Assembly: GCF_037975245.1 (NCBI RefSeq)
Contig: NC_092581.1
Span: forward strand, 14,471,303-14,535,302
Direction: 5' to 3'
DNA: 64,000 nt
From: Apostichopus japonicus
Taxonomy: Eukaryota; Echinodermata; Holothuroidea; Aspidochirotida; Stichopodidae
Numbering within the stretch: position 1 is the first letter of the stretch; each line of letters begins with the position of its first letter. Shown here piece by piece: positions 24,401 through 36,233 of this stretch. The translations under genes and the position numbers were made by a program. The notes under the pieces are model-generated. The model saw only the letters and a list, made by a program, of their open reading frames with translations, had not been told where the DNA came from and ran no database searches.

Positions 24401-27400
24401 AATCAATTTCAACTTTACACATGAATTAATGAATTTTATACGGAAATAAAATATTTATGCATCTTTAGGGCCTCTTGAAAGTCATCACATGGGGACCATC
24501 TTACCCTCCAACTTTTTATTTTATTTCTGCCAATGCCTGCAATCCTCCCCCCCCCCCCCAAAAAAAGAAAAAAATTGCCATTCAATTGATGGCACATATG
24601 CAAACATTCTTTTCCAAATTACCCAAAGCCCTGAAAATGCTTTCTGTAGATATTAAATATCTAACGAAACATGGAGGTCACAATCGTGGTGCAACAAATT
24701 TCATGCTAATGTTCTTGCTTGTGTTACTTATATTTTACATTATTTTGCATCGTAACTTGTCAATTCTTCAGTCATACGCATAAATGCGGTCTGATGATCG
24801 GATCTCTCCCACTCCAAGAACACACCAATAAATTTCATTAATGGGTAAGACTTCAGACAGACAGATAAATCTGGGGTTTTTATTTTTTATATTTTTACTA
24901 GCTTATTTTCTTGTTACTCATATTCCTAATACTCCGAATATATGAAAATGAGGGAGTGAAAACAGACTTACTGAGATAAATGGTAAGTTTCTGTACATTG
25001 CAGCCAGCAGAACCTCTTGGTATATATTGAACCTGTTCAACACATTGATGGTTCTCCAGCTCTCCGTCGTGGTATCATGTTGGAGGTTATACCATCCTGC
25101 GCATGATCAAGGTGTGATGAGAAAACAATCAGATGGGAGAGATGTTGGTGGGGGCATAACGGTTGGAGGGGGGGGGGTGGGATGGGAAAGAAAGAAAGGT
25201 TGTTAGTTTTTTCACAAGTTAAAAATTGAATTCTACTTTTACATGAAACTTTGCAGAATATGAGCAACTAACACTCTTGGAAAATGGTTTTTGCAATTAC
25301 ACGAGTCGTGAGATGCAAACCTGTTTATTTCCTCGAACATTTTATCCTTTAATTTGAACGTTTAAGTATACTGTACTGGTTCAAAACTTTGTGGCAAGAG
25401 ACAAGCTTAAATTTAAGAAATTCTGGATTTTCTATAATTTGCTAATTTTGCCAAATTTCATGAATAAATGATCAACCTGTGCTCTAATTCAAAACTATCT
25501 GAAGATGATGTTGGACACATGACTGGTTAGAGCCACATTCAGTATTATCTTAAATCATTGTCCTTACTTTAATAAATTCCTCTAAAACCCTTTACTCAAA
25601 CACCAAATCCAAACAGAAAATTAAGTGATAGCTATTTAGAACTCCCAGATCACTTGACCATGAAGTGAAATCAGGGAGCTTCCCAGAAAATCTTTAAAAT
25701 AGTCAGCTGCATTTATTAAGTTTTCGTCACCCTCAAGGAAGTTTAATCAGCAAACTTCTCATGTTTAAAAGGAAAGTATCTGGTCATGTTTTAATATTAA
25801 GGTCAGTCAACAATCTGTAAATATTACACTCAAATGTGGGAAAGAAATTGAAGATGGACAGCTGGTTCAAAAAGACTTTTTCTTATTCAGTACTATATGT
25901 GGGGTCAGTGAAAGTGGTATATATGTTGTGAAGGTAATGGTTGCTTGGGGTAATATTCAAGTGTAGCTCTGATTAAAAGAAAGTGTCACTTTGAATCTTA
26001 TTGTACACTTAAGCTGGTCAATTTGTGCAATCTTATGTTAACCCATAGGGTAGTGCCTTGGGGAGGTATAATAAGAAGAAGCTTAATATATAACCTTGCC
26101 AGAAAGATGGGGCCTGAACCATCATTTTGTAGTAGGAATAGTAAAGACCTGCTTCTGTTCTGAACGATATTTCTCTCTCCACCTCCTGAAGGACAAAGGA
26201 ACATTATGCAGATTGATCCAATGCTAATTACATATGCAAATTAGTCCAATGCTAATGACCGTAGTAAATGCAACGAGAAAAGGTTGGATGAATCATAAAC
26301 AGGAGTGTTAGCTCAGTGGTTAAAGCCAGTGCCTTCCAATCATCAGGTCCCCGGTTCGAGTCACTCCAAGATTAATGTATGTCATCCAGTTACAGAGTTG
26401 TTGAAAATTGACAATTCATAATCATGGACGTTAAATATGGAATGTAAGAGAATGAATTCGGTCATCTTGTGGCTTTGGTTAGCCAATGAGGCTTCTTCGC
26501 GAGTTCCTGCTTGCAGGAGGATTTAAAAAAAATAATACATACAAATGAATAATAATGGGACAATCACTCCAAACTGTGAGGGTGGAGAGAGTGAGGGAGG
26601 GAGTGGGGGTGGGGTGAGGATTGAGGACAAAGTAACTAGAAACTTGAGATATCTATATGTAAAGACATTTTAATATGATTAATGGTTGTGCAACAAGAAC
26701 TATCCTGATTTCCCCTGTCAGTGATTACAGGAGGTTTGTGTAGGGTGGTTGTGAGGAGAAGGGAGAGGGGGGGTGGTCAGAAGTTATGAAATGACAGCCT
26801 ACACCCTAGCAGATGTTAAAGTTCTTTGTGTCTAATTGTAATGCTACTAGTACTTAGTTTTGAATGCCAGACTATTGCAATCAATGAGTCTGAATAGAAT
26901 ATAAAGCATCTCAAATATCACTGTTTTTGAGGTTTTATTTTGGCAAAGAACTTAAGCAACAGGTACTCAGCAATCACGTCTAACTTTTGTTAACTACAGT
27001 ATATGTCAGCTTTGCCATCCAATCTCTCAACTACTTCCACCTGGTTGATTAACTGGACCAACAACTAACGCATTAACGAACATGTCTGAGCAGTGCTGTA
27101 CAACCACAAGGTAATCCTCACTTAATTAGGGGAGAGATAAACTGAAATTTGCGAGTGGAACTACCTGTACATGTATTTATAAGGTACTGTATCTCATTAC
27201 ATACCGAGTGGAATCTCTACCCTTGTTCATGTTTGAGACATAAGGAATATATGACCCCACAATCGCTGTATCGTTTGTACAATGTGCTGTGGGTACTGAT
27301 CGCAGAGCTCTGTATGTACTCACTGTACACTAGTGTCTAATTACGAGGGGTAGCAAGCTGTGTGTGTATTTTCTGGGATCGATGGTGGTGTCTAACACTT

Positions 27401-28296
27401 CTGTTACACCTCATTCGAAACTAGGTCAGTTGACCCGGCATTAGACGTTTCTTTTTGCGCAAGTCTTCACACCCTTTAAGGTTGCAACTGATCAAGCCAT
27501 TGCCATCTTTAAGTTGTGTTAGCTTCAGTCGGGAAAACTGACCATGCACTTTCTAGAATGAGTCAGCAGTGTGTGGTGGTTGTCGAGTAGAGCTGCACTG
27601 TTTCTACCAATGTAGCCAATCACAGGAATAAGCATTAGCATGTGATCTATATGAGCACCCCTCGTTAGCAGAAAAGAGTCATTGTGTGTGTGTAGGTGGG
27701 GGGGGGGGCAGTTTTAAGTCCATCATTCCTCACGAATATCGAAAAGTAGGACACGACTGTTGATTTGAGTCAGTTACTTTACACAAAGTCTTGCATAAAG
27801 CCAAGTGAAAACGCTGCAAGAAACAGTCACATCAAATACAGCCAAATCATAAAAGGAGAAAAAGGAAAATTCTGTAATGGATGAAACATCTTCTTTGTTC
27901 AGGAACAACAATCGATGTGTTGGAGGTCTTGAATAGTTTAAATACAGGCATGATCAAGTTGGGGGTTCACTAGGGAGGAAGGTTAATTATGTGTTTTACT
28001 ATCATACTCACCATGATATTAGAAAACCACAATCTATTTTCATGAAGTGTGTAGAGATACCACGCATAAACGGCACCGACCAGACACATCACTACCGTAC
28101 CAAGGATGAAATTAATGTGGCCCAGATAGCAGCTGAGGGTAACGACTTCAGGCTCTCCATCTTGGAAAGGACTAGAATCGCCGTCGCGTGAGTTCTGAAC
28201 TGTTTCTAAAGTTTGGCATTCTCCTCTACTCGTGGTTTGTTTGTTATCACCAGATCCAAAACTTTCCTCTTCTGCCCCTGATAGTCTCTTTCTCAT
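11228..28296 (-). CDS. DPY19L3: DPY19L3-type C-mannosyltransferase, complete, 16 coding exons
   Basis: DPY19 proteins are polytopic ER enzymes of the GT-C type that attach mannose from dolichol-P-mannose to tryptophan in thrombospondin-type and related repeats. Exons in transcript order: 28296-28012, 26185-26095, 25096-24972, 23711-23566, 21827-21704, 20965-20831, 19622-19491, 18542-18438, 17840-17767, 17337-17182, 16013-15782, 15586-15530, 14476-14394, 13969-13837, 12816-12661, 11419-11228. All phases join; total 741 residues against about 716 in human DPY19L3. Diagnostic stretches are TLHENRLWFSN, EVEREISFRTEAGLYYSYYK (luminal loop with the acidic residues thought to be catalytic), RFNIYQEV, ITWQFSQFILLLQA, MRMKYVWTPQVCV, REFYDPDTVEL, GSMQLLAGVKLCTGRKLTNH, LEDSIC and RVFQNKTFRIYQV. 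These fit the L3 branch rather than L1/L2/L4. I start at the ATG at 28296; the weakest acceptor (aaaag) is that of exon 13969-13837. Confidence 0.95.
11542..11887 (+). mobile_element. MITE with TTAA target duplication, copy 1
   Basis: TTAA lies at 11538-11541 and 11888-11891. The right end is a good inverted repeat; the left end has lost about eight bases relative to the 13.3-kb copy. The body (cgccccaaaccg ... gtgttgtgggtattgacc ... gtctaacacttctgttacac) is shared by all copies. It lies in the last DPY19L3 intron and has no coding capacity. Confidence 0.8.
13311..13671 (+). mobile_element. MITE with TTAA target duplication, copy 2 (best preserved)
   Basis: Bounded by TTAA at 13307-13310 and 13672-13675. 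The terminal inverted repeats are AGGCATTGAAGACTCG and, on the other strand, AGGGTGTGAAGACTCG. TTAA duplications are typical of piggyBac-like elements, so this is probably a non-autonomous relative. It lies in the DPY19L3 intron between exons 12816-12661 and 13969-13837. Confidence 0.85.
13785..13823 (+). repeat. poly-C/poly-A tract just after a DPY19L3 splice donor
   Basis: A C run followed by about 24 A. On the gene strand this is a long U tract starting some 13 bases into the intron after the donor at 13837. Homopolymer lengths here may be assembly-dependent. Confidence 0.9.
15061..15541 (-). repeat. 83-bp tandem array, about six units, containing copies of a DPY19L3 splice donor
   Basis: The landmark actagtacttactctggaca starts at 15104, 15186, 15269, 15352, 15435 and 15518, spacings 82, 83, 83, 83, 83. 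The last landmark is the authentic end of exon 15586-15530 plus its donor GTAAGT. The other five repeat the exon tail and donor inside the intron; four keep GTAAGT and the one at 15352 reads GTTAAG. Each unit also carries small palindromes of the ggtatatcgatatacc type. Confidence 0.95.
18317..18414 (+). repeat. (AAAT)n microsatellite
   Basis: About 24 uninterrupted aaat units, in a DPY19L3 intron, ending about 24 bases from the donor of exon 18542-18438. On the gene strand it is (ATTT)n. A ttgaattgaattgaa remnant separates it from the exon. Confidence 0.95.
18770..18975 (+). mobile_element. SINE, 5'-truncated copy of the gtgttagctc family
   Basis: It matches the body of the full copies at 26303-26533 and 53577-53812: cactccaagat, gtccagttacagagttgttg, aatcatggacgttaaatatg and the final aggaggatct. 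The tRNA-like head is largely missing. It lies in a DPY19L3 intron. Confidence 0.8.
20128..20223 (-). other. cryptic or relic exon inside a DPY19L3 intron
   Basis: Bounded by a cag acceptor-like site and a GTAAGA donor, one frame reads FALLALHGFNSGHSMIWGTW and on through LNVFVLSVLWF, a membrane-like stretch that weakly echoes the FNSMILGSLL part of vertebrate DPY19L3. The neighbouring exons already join in phase 0 without it and cover that part. In the frame the upstream exon would impose, it hits TAG at once. So it is a chance ORF, a duplicated exon relic or a poison exon. Confidence 0.2.
20256..20435 (-). mobile_element. short retroposon with hammerhead-like motif, copy C
   Basis: Flanked by identical 16-bp duplications (cattgtaactaaaatg) at 20240-20255 and 20436-20451, a clear insertion of 180 bp. 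Read on the minus strand it has about 130 bp of unique 5' sequence, then CUGAAGA (20305-20299), a stem-loop, GAAAC and atcaggccaacttactttta to its end. No protein gene was recognised. Target duplications of this size and 5' length variation point to retroposition, probably from a Penelope-like element (inference). Confidence 0.75.
22101..22193 (+). mobile_element. short retroposon with hammerhead-like motif, copy B (5'-truncated)
   Basis: Flanked by 14-bp duplications (aagattcattggat) at 22087-22100 and 22194-22207. It begins inside the hammerhead-like hairpin (taggatcgaaacatcaggcc) and continues with the 3' part shared with the 62.1-kb copy: tctctagtggataagcagtt then tgctaacagttttatttta. It lies in a DPY19L3 intron. 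Confidence 0.8.
26303..26533 (+). mobile_element. tRNA-derived SINE, full-length copy
   Basis: The head resembles a tRNA: gttagctcagtggttaaagc is an A box and ggttcgagtcactcc contains a B box, the internal promoter for RNA polymerase III. A non-tRNA body (cagttacagagttgttg, catggacgttaaatatgg) follows, and the element ends near aggaggattt and an A-rich tail. It lies in a DPY19L3 intron. It is not a functional tRNA gene because the acceptor and D arms do not close properly. Confidence 0.85.
27259..27475 (+). mobile_element. MITE with TTAA target duplication, copy 3 (left part missing)
   Basis: The right half of the family is present, from caatcgctgt to agtcttcacaccct, followed by TTAA at 27476-27479. 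The left terminal repeat is absent. It lies in the first coding intron of DPY19L3. Confidence 0.8.
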
Positions 28297-29542
28297 TTTT
28301 CTCAAAACATGAAAAGAATTGTGAGAAGAACAAAAGATCCATACATCAACTCACTATGTAACACACAGGCTGCTTAACACCGAGCTGCTTAAAGCACATG
28401 CATTTACCACATGGTACATTCTCTCACTGCGAATAACTTTACTGGTGATAAGAGTGGTTCAAGCGCTACTTGACAAACAAAATTGTTTCCTCTTAAATTT
28501 TTGAAAGTTTCTCTGCAAAACAATTATCAACCCAAGCAGACTTGGGGGTGGGAGGTCAAAGATACACACTTCAGAAAGTTTAGAGTCTAAACACCCCATT
28601 GAAAACGCTCAGTAATTATACCACACCAAAATGGTTTTGAAAAGCCCTACTAATTTACGGTGAACATTTCCAAAAACAAGCTTTGTTCTCTTCCGTTCAA
28701 GCAGCATTACAAAGGGCATACCTTGTACTTTCCTTGAACTTGATATAAAACTGAATGTTCAATCATCGATTCTTTCAATCGGAACCAATACCAGCCAACT
28801 GAAAGCCTCGTAAGAAAAAGGTTGGATGTCATTCTTCAATTAGCAGGAGATTTACACTGCAATGTGTGTAAATCTCCATGCATGCTGCATTACACTCGAA
28901 ACCGTACACAACAAACAGCATGAAATGAGGTCCATTGGAAGCCTATTGCTTTGCATTTTTGTAAGAGTTATTTTGCCAAAGGCATCCTAACATGTTAATT
29001 CAAGTTGTACTGGTAGTCTGGTAGCTAGTTTTTGAATCATGAAAATGTATCCTTCTTTAGCAAAAGACAGAAGTTGTGAAGGGCCTAGCTCTCCGAGTTT
29101 AGCGTAAATGTCCACGGCAAGTTCCACAAAAAGATTAACGGTGTTGCAACAAAATATTCCTAATACCATTGATTATGGGAGTATTAACATACTGTAGTCC
29201 AAACCCTAACTAAGTTGTAACATGAATTGAGTTTGAAAGTTATGGCCTAACACAGTAACACTAGCCTAACTATAACTAAGTTAGCAATAGCAGTAACATA
29301 ATTAAATATGCTAGTCGGCCTACTGTAGGGCCTAGTCTAGTTGTAACATAGTGCTCATCAAATTGAATAGTGAAGTCCTAATCACATCTGCCTTGTTGAC
29401 GTTACCTTCTTCAAACAAATCATAATTGAAAGTAACATTTTGCTAGCCCCATGCATTTGGCCTATGGATACAAACTGTTTCTACTGAGACTTTGCGTTAG
29501 GCTATGATAATTAAATTAGCCTAGGCAAGTCCATAAACTTAC

Positions 29543-29640
29543 CTTTGAAAATTGGTACCACGAAAAGGCTACGAACTGAGGAGATTGAAACGTTTCTTAC
29601 GATTGCTCCCAGCTTGAACTGGCTCTGATGAACACTTAAT
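29543..29640 (-). other. DPY19L3: possible 5' UTR exon and promoter area of DPY19L3
   Basis: On the minus strand ttttcaaag is followed by GTAAGT at 29542-29537, a strong donor. The coding exon starting at 28296 is preceded by an acceptor-like gttttgag. A short untranslated first exon spliced to it is plausible. Its 5' limit is not visible and no TATA box was found. Confidence 0.3.
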
Positions 29641-29649
29641 GTGGTTATG

Positions 29650-32600
29650 CCTAGGTCACATAATTTGCACCAGCTTACAAAATTTGCCTCGGTTCAAGGT
29701 TTGGCAAACTCTCAGTTTTGGCCGCGAGTAATTGACTTCAGGTGACCGATTGACCAAGCCTACGATGAACATGCAAATCTTACGAGACTGTCGGAAGCTA
29801 GCAGCCATTAACGAAATAACGAAAAGGACACTATGGTGACACACAACAGGGGGCAACTGGGGATACTTATTAGAGGCGTGCAAGGAGATGTTAGTGTATT
29901 TTTTGCCTTTCAAATTAGATATTTCGAGTTATGGAGTGATTTGAGGGGGTGGAAAGTTTCAAGAAAGAGACGTGGTATTATATAGGCCTAGGTTCACTTT
30001 TATCGGTAACAAAGCTTACTTCTTGACCAAAAATGACAATATTAAGAGTTTACCGCTATTTCAAATTCGAAAACATCCTAAAGTTAACCCAACAAGTCTC
30101 CAAACAATGCTAATATTTCAAAATTAACTTAATTAAGTTATGGAGGTCAGAGTATTGATCGAAGTGCTGGAATAGTACCAGAAAAGGGTATCGAGGTCCT
30201 CCACTTTTACGTAGCCACTGTCGGTAACAAAACTTATTTCTTGATGAAGAAAAGACCGCATGTAAATATTACCGCTATTTAAACTTCGAATTCATCCTAA
30301 ATTTGAGCTAAAGAGCCTAAAAACTATGCCTTCGCTTTTTTCAATACGAAATAATTCGAGTTATGGAGGATTTGATGGGCATGGGATGGTTCCAGAAAAG
30401 GGCGAAACACTTGTATATTGCGTGGTATCAGTAAAACTTCTGATGCCAAGCAGTTTGTTTTCCATTCATGTGTAGTTTCAGCGGATCAGTCGTTCGGTTG
30501 TTTGGTTTTCGTGCCCAGGTTCTTTCTTGGGGTGGCATATACCTATTAGAGTCTATATCCATCCGCCCGATTGTTCTTCTATCTCAGGAAAAGTGCCAAA
30601 AATCAGATGGATGATGGAGAACATCTCTTCTGACCTGTTATCAATCATAATCTAGTTATTTGTGGCTTGCATGTTAAAGAGCACGATTGGAAGTACTTGT
30701 GGTGCAAAAATTGGGTCAATTGAGGCAATTTTAGACCCCTTTAGTCCTCCCAGGAGCAGCGTACGAAAATTGTTTACTACTGAGTGAAGAGGTTGTTTAC
30801 CATTTACGAAAACTTCAGGCTCTGATAGCAAAATATCTGCATGGAAAATTGATGGTGCCATGAAAGGCCCACTTGTCAGCTATCCAGTGTTGGGTAGCGT
30901 TTAGAAAGTGAGAACTTCTATCTTACTAGGAAACTTAAAGAGTTCATTACTTTTGTGATTGAGTGTGTAAGTCAATCGGGCATTTTGGGCGTTGGCTTCC
31001 TTAAGTTACTTTTCTCAAAAAAGTATGGATCGACCATGGTTCGTTCTGGACGTGACATTGCCCCTTGAGCACAATCGCGAGCGCACACAGTATAGGCCAG
31101 GGTTGTCCAACCTACGGCCCGCGGGCCACAGTCCGGCCCGCCGCAGGGTTGCGTCCGGCCCGCCAGAGATGCTCTACGGTGCAAAATTTTAGTGAGCAGA
31201 TTTATTGATAACAATTTGAAGCAATATAATCAATCTTTCGAACCTTCTGGGTCCAAAAAACTGCATACAGGTCAGTTTGTGTGACACTCAGCGGAGGGGG
31301 GGGGGGGGCGGCTGAACTTTATTCATCTGTTTTATCAGGAAGGAAAATAAATCAGTGCGCTCCGCGCGCAGTGCTCACATTTTGTTGCCTTGGGTTTCGG
31401 GCAAAAAAAAATCGAAAAATCGAGCGTAGGGTTCATGCGGCCCCCTCCTTCATAATAATTATTCCATGTGGCCCTCCTCTGCAAAAGGTTGGACAACACT
31501 GGTATAGGCCTACTATTATATATAACTTCCGAAACTCGCAGGTACACAGTGCGCTAAGACCCGATGGCCTATGTGTATATATATTCCACCTTGTTGACAG
31601 TGTCGGCATCATGTGCATATTCCTTATAGAGTCGAGAGTTTAGGCTATGAAGATATGGTTCGGGAAAATGGGGAGGGGACACTCACGGGACATCACAGGC
31701 CTTAATGTATAAAGTTCACAAGTGTTTCTTGTAAACTGTAAATCAATCTTCATCTCAAACATATTGATTATACTGATTTGGGTTACTGATATGTTTCTTG
31801 AGCAAATATATGCACAATGCATTTTGTTGACTAAAGGTAAACAACCTAAACGAATCAAAGGTTAATTCTATCGAAAACATTAGTTTTCCTTTGTTATTAT
31901 TTTGACATTATTGACATTATGCTAGTATTCCTCCCATGGTGAAGTTTAGTTCTGATGTTGCGTTATTTCCGCTTAAGTCTGTAGTGGTATATATACGCCA
32001 GTTCCCGGCAAAAATCGGTTCAATTTTTGCCAAATTAAGAGCAGCTTATAATTAATGTTGTGTAAACGGCAATCATTTTGAAAGTTTGTAATTTTCATGA
32101 ATCAATCGTGTTATAATGCTAAGGAATTAGCCCGGGATTAAAAATGTTAAGGCATTAACCAATTTATAAATTAACCTTAATTTTGACGGTGTCTTATAGG
32201 TTTGATCAAACTTTGATCAAACTTATTTTGAGAATTACTGAAGAAGAGATTTACTGAAGAACACGTTGTGTCCTTTGTAAGAAAATTTTGTTTGAGGAAT
32301 TTTTGTTAACACTGTCAGGGGGTCGATCAAAATAACACTCTTAATTAAACTACTTAAGGAATCTCTAATTATGTAACTGCAGTATCTCATTTGCATAAAT
32401 GTGTGTGTGTAACAATAGACTTAATACTAGTAGTCATACCTTTAAATTCCTTGGGCGGTTTTTGGAATGTTGCCCTTTGTGGAAAATTAGGCATAGAGAT
32501 ATACTCACTTCGCTCACTGACGTCCCGCTGTAGAGATTGGGAGACGATTTGGTCGGGGACCAGCACAGTGAAAAAGTTATAATTTTTGAATGTGAAGTCA

Positions 32601-33584
32601 ACGTATTGTGAAAGTCAACGTATTGCGTGAACCAGGTGTTGGATTGGAGCGGTGACCTGGTGGTAACTTGTGACCTGAGAATTAGGTCAAACATTGGCCG
32701 AGAGGCGACATGCGATGTTCCTTTCGACTGCTTGAGAGGCAGAGATAGCGTTGAGTCTTTATCCTGGAACTGGAGAGCAAGTCGTGTCGAGCCTAACCTG
32801 TATTATTCGTATTATTATTATTATTATTCATTTGTATTCTAAGTATTATTGTAGGAGGCCTCAAGTATCTAATGGTTTCGTATAATAAAGTAAATTTTTG
32901 TGTTTAAAACTCGTATCGCTTCTTTTATCGATTCTATGTGTCAGACCTGCACCTGTTCCAAGGACCTTGTTTAGGGGGACCTTGTGACAAACACCACAAA
33001 TCGCATCTGGGGTGGGCACGATTTTTTGGGGGAGGGCACGTGCCCCCCCCCCCTTGGCAACGCCACTGCTCGGTATTGGTTTGGAATTAATTGCTGACCA
33101 AACCCTAAAACATTTGTTAAAGTTAACTATACAGTAAGAATAAAAAATATATAAAAAAATATATAAAAAAAAACCACGGAAAACGTTATATTGAATTAAT
33201 AACACCTATAAAAAGAATCCCTGAACAACACAAGTGTATTAGTTCATTTCTGCTGTGTTGAAATCTTTCTTTATCTATGTATACTGATTACTAAACAAAT
33301 GTCTTATTTCAGCATTGTAATTTCCATCGGGTTTGTCGCAGTTTCTTTGATCTAGGTACCAGTATAAACACGAGTTGTGTTAATGTCATCTCTGCAACGG
33401 TTGCGCGAACGGATCAAGAGTCCGACTGCAGATTACAGTCACGTTAAGATTGCTAAGTAACGACGAATCTTATCAACAGGGTATTTAAATACTCTTAACT
33501 CTGCTTAACTTTATTCATTCAAGCAAGCAGCGCTGTTTAATCACAATCAAATTTTAATGATAATTGGAACGATTGGAAAGACAC
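29650..33584. other. intergenic stretch between DPY19L3 and the SLC22 gene (head to head)
   Basis: The two genes point away from each other, so promoters for both should lie here. Apart from the hAT element at 31098-31501 and a hAT-like end near 33000-33070 (cttggcaacgccactgct after a C run), nothing is identified. The reverse open frame at 30652-30861 (69 codons) is not recognised as any family and I do not call it a gene. Confidence 0.5.
31098..31501 (+). mobile_element. non-autonomous hAT-type element, intact ends, 404 bp
   Basis: Exact 8-bp duplications gtataggc at 31090-31097 and 31502-31509. The ends are CAGGGTTGTCCAACCT and, on the other strand, CCAGTGTTGTCCAACCTT, the pattern of many animal hAT MITEs. 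The interior is GC-rich (ggcccgcgggcc) with a poly-G run and no transposase. Confidence 0.9.
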
Positions 33585-35820
33585 ATGGCGGGGTTTGAAG
33601 ATGAACAGGTGATGTATATATAATCTTTCGCTATTGGGGATATATCTTAGGTGTGTAGGCCCTATATATATATATATATATATAGGCCTATATATAGAAC
33701 TATATATAGGCCTATATATGTTATATATAGGCCTATATATAAAACTTAAGCCTATATATAGGCCTATATAGGCCTATATATGTAGGTCTAAATAGACCAT
33801 AGGCCTATTTAGACCTATATACATATGCCTATATATAGGCCTATATATGGGCCTATACATAGGCCTATTTAGACCTATATATATATATATATATATATGC
33901 CTATATAGGCATATATATAGACCTATATATATGTTTATATATATATATTTATATATATACATATAGACATATATATATATATATATGAAATGGCAATGAG
34001 TTGCAAAATCCAGAACAGTGAAAAAGTTCCAGCATCCACCGTGATTCGGACTTTTATATGCGGACACCCTAATCAACTAGGCTATGGACGCTGATTTTAC
34101 GTCCAGAGTTTCGAACCCTGTAAGAAAGGTCGTAATTCCATTGTAGACATTTGCCACCTGTATCGAACACTGCTAGTTCTATTTCAGTGACATATTCCTC
34201 CTTACTCTAGAGATCAATCATGATGATGCTTTAACCAACTCGAAATCTTAAGAGATACTTTGATCAGATTCTGTTAACTGAAAAGGAAATATACGGCAAA
34301 GGCAAATGAATGATTTCATGCCATGAAATATAAAGCTATAAGGTTTTCAAACTCTTTCTTTCTTTCGTTCTATCTTATCTTTTGTAGAAAAAGGACGCCA
34401 AGGAAGATGGCACGGACTTTCTCAAATTCGACGATATTATGTGCTTTATTGGAGAATTTGGTCCCTACCAGATAAAAATTGTTTGTTTGGTTTGCTTAAT
34501 AGGTATTCCAGTTGCTGCTAATAATTTAAGCCAAGTGTTTTTCACGCAACCGTCAGATCACTGGTGTGCAGTTGAGGAATGGAAAGATGACGTAGACGCA
34601 TGTATGGACCTTTTGACCAATCAAAAAGCTTATCTAGACTGTCTATACAGATACCGGAATTCGTCAATTCCGATTGAGGAAACGGACGACGGAAAAAGCT
34701 ACGCACAATGTGCCAAATATGACGTGGATTACGGTGTTTGGGAAGCGAGCTTTTGGGCTGGAAATGCTACGAACGAAACGATAGAATGTGATGAAGGTTG
34801 GGTCCATGACTCCTATGAATATCAGCGGACCATTATATCCGATGTAAGTTTACTGAAAAGTATAGAACGGCATAGGAACCCGGCGTGGGTGGAGAGGATG
34901 TTCCCCGAGGGGGGGGGGGGGTAAAGGCGGTGTATACTCACAACAGTTATTCCACGCAGTAAACAGATTTCAGTGTAATTCCTATTTCTAATATGTATAT
35001 TTTAGTACCTGAAATTCGCTATGAAAGAACAAGAAATGCCGAGAAATGCTAAAGGGTTTCGCATCTGTACTCCCTACTGGGCTACGACTTTGGCGTCCTC
35101 TTGAACAGCCCCCCCCCCCCCCCCCGCCAACCAGAAGCATTCTTCTACACCTCTACAGTGTATAGGCTAACGTATAGTATGTCATTTTCAGTGTATAGCT
35201 TTCGCTATAAGATATTGGAATAGTACGGTATACATGTTATTTTCAATAATATCGTGACAATACACTTTAGATAAGAAGTTTCCACCATTTGTGGTTTAGT
35301 ATCGACCGTTCTCGAGAATTGTTTGCTTTTCAGTGACTCCAAGCAAATTAGTTGAATAAACATCTTAATTCCAAAATATATATACATATGATAAAAGAAA
35401 AAAATAATATTATTGGTGCACCTTTGGTACAAGAAAATTAGACTTTGAATATAAATTCAACATGACCTTTTAAGTATTATATAATATGTCGTTTAAACGT
35501 TTTCGACCGAAATTATAATCGACAACCGATTGTCTTCTAGATACGAGTTTATCGACTCCCTGGATTGTCTTATCGAACCTTAAGGGTCAATATCATCCAC
35601 TTAGAGGCCTCATGAACTCGATAGAGTTAAGATCACATGTGATCACAATCTCGCTTTTAAGATGTCGGGGGTTACTGAATAGTGCATCAATTCGATTAAA
35701 TAAAGTTTTTTTTATTGCCCATGGTCTCTCTATATATATTGCGTCACTCCTATCACAAAAAATCATATTAATTATATTTTATTAATTATATATATGTATA
35801 TATATGTATATAGGCATATA

Positions 35821-35858
<38 letters not shown>

Positions 35859-35859
35859 C

Positions 35860-35890
<31 letters not shown>

Positions 35891-36201
35891 CATATATATA
35901 CATATATATACATATATATATACATATATATACATATATATACATATATATACATATATATACATATATATACATATAAATACATATATATACATATATA
36001 TACATATATATATACATATATATATACATATAAATACATATATATACATACATATATATATATATTTATATATATATACGTATATATACGTATATATACA
36101 TATATATACATATATATACATATATATACATATATATACATATATATATACATATATATACATATATATACATATATATACATATACATATATATATATA
36201 C

Positions 36202-36233
<32 letters not shown>

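Noticed and set aside
26303-26375. tRNA gene
   Set aside because: A and B boxes are present but the acceptor and D stems do not pair properly and a repeated non-tRNA body follows; it is a SINE head. The same holds for 53740-53812, 56186-56260 and 60971-61045.
30652-30861. 69-codon minus-strand open frame in the DPY19L3-SLC22 intergenic
   Set aside because: Looks moderately protein-like but matches no family I know, has no clear splice partners and could be chance.
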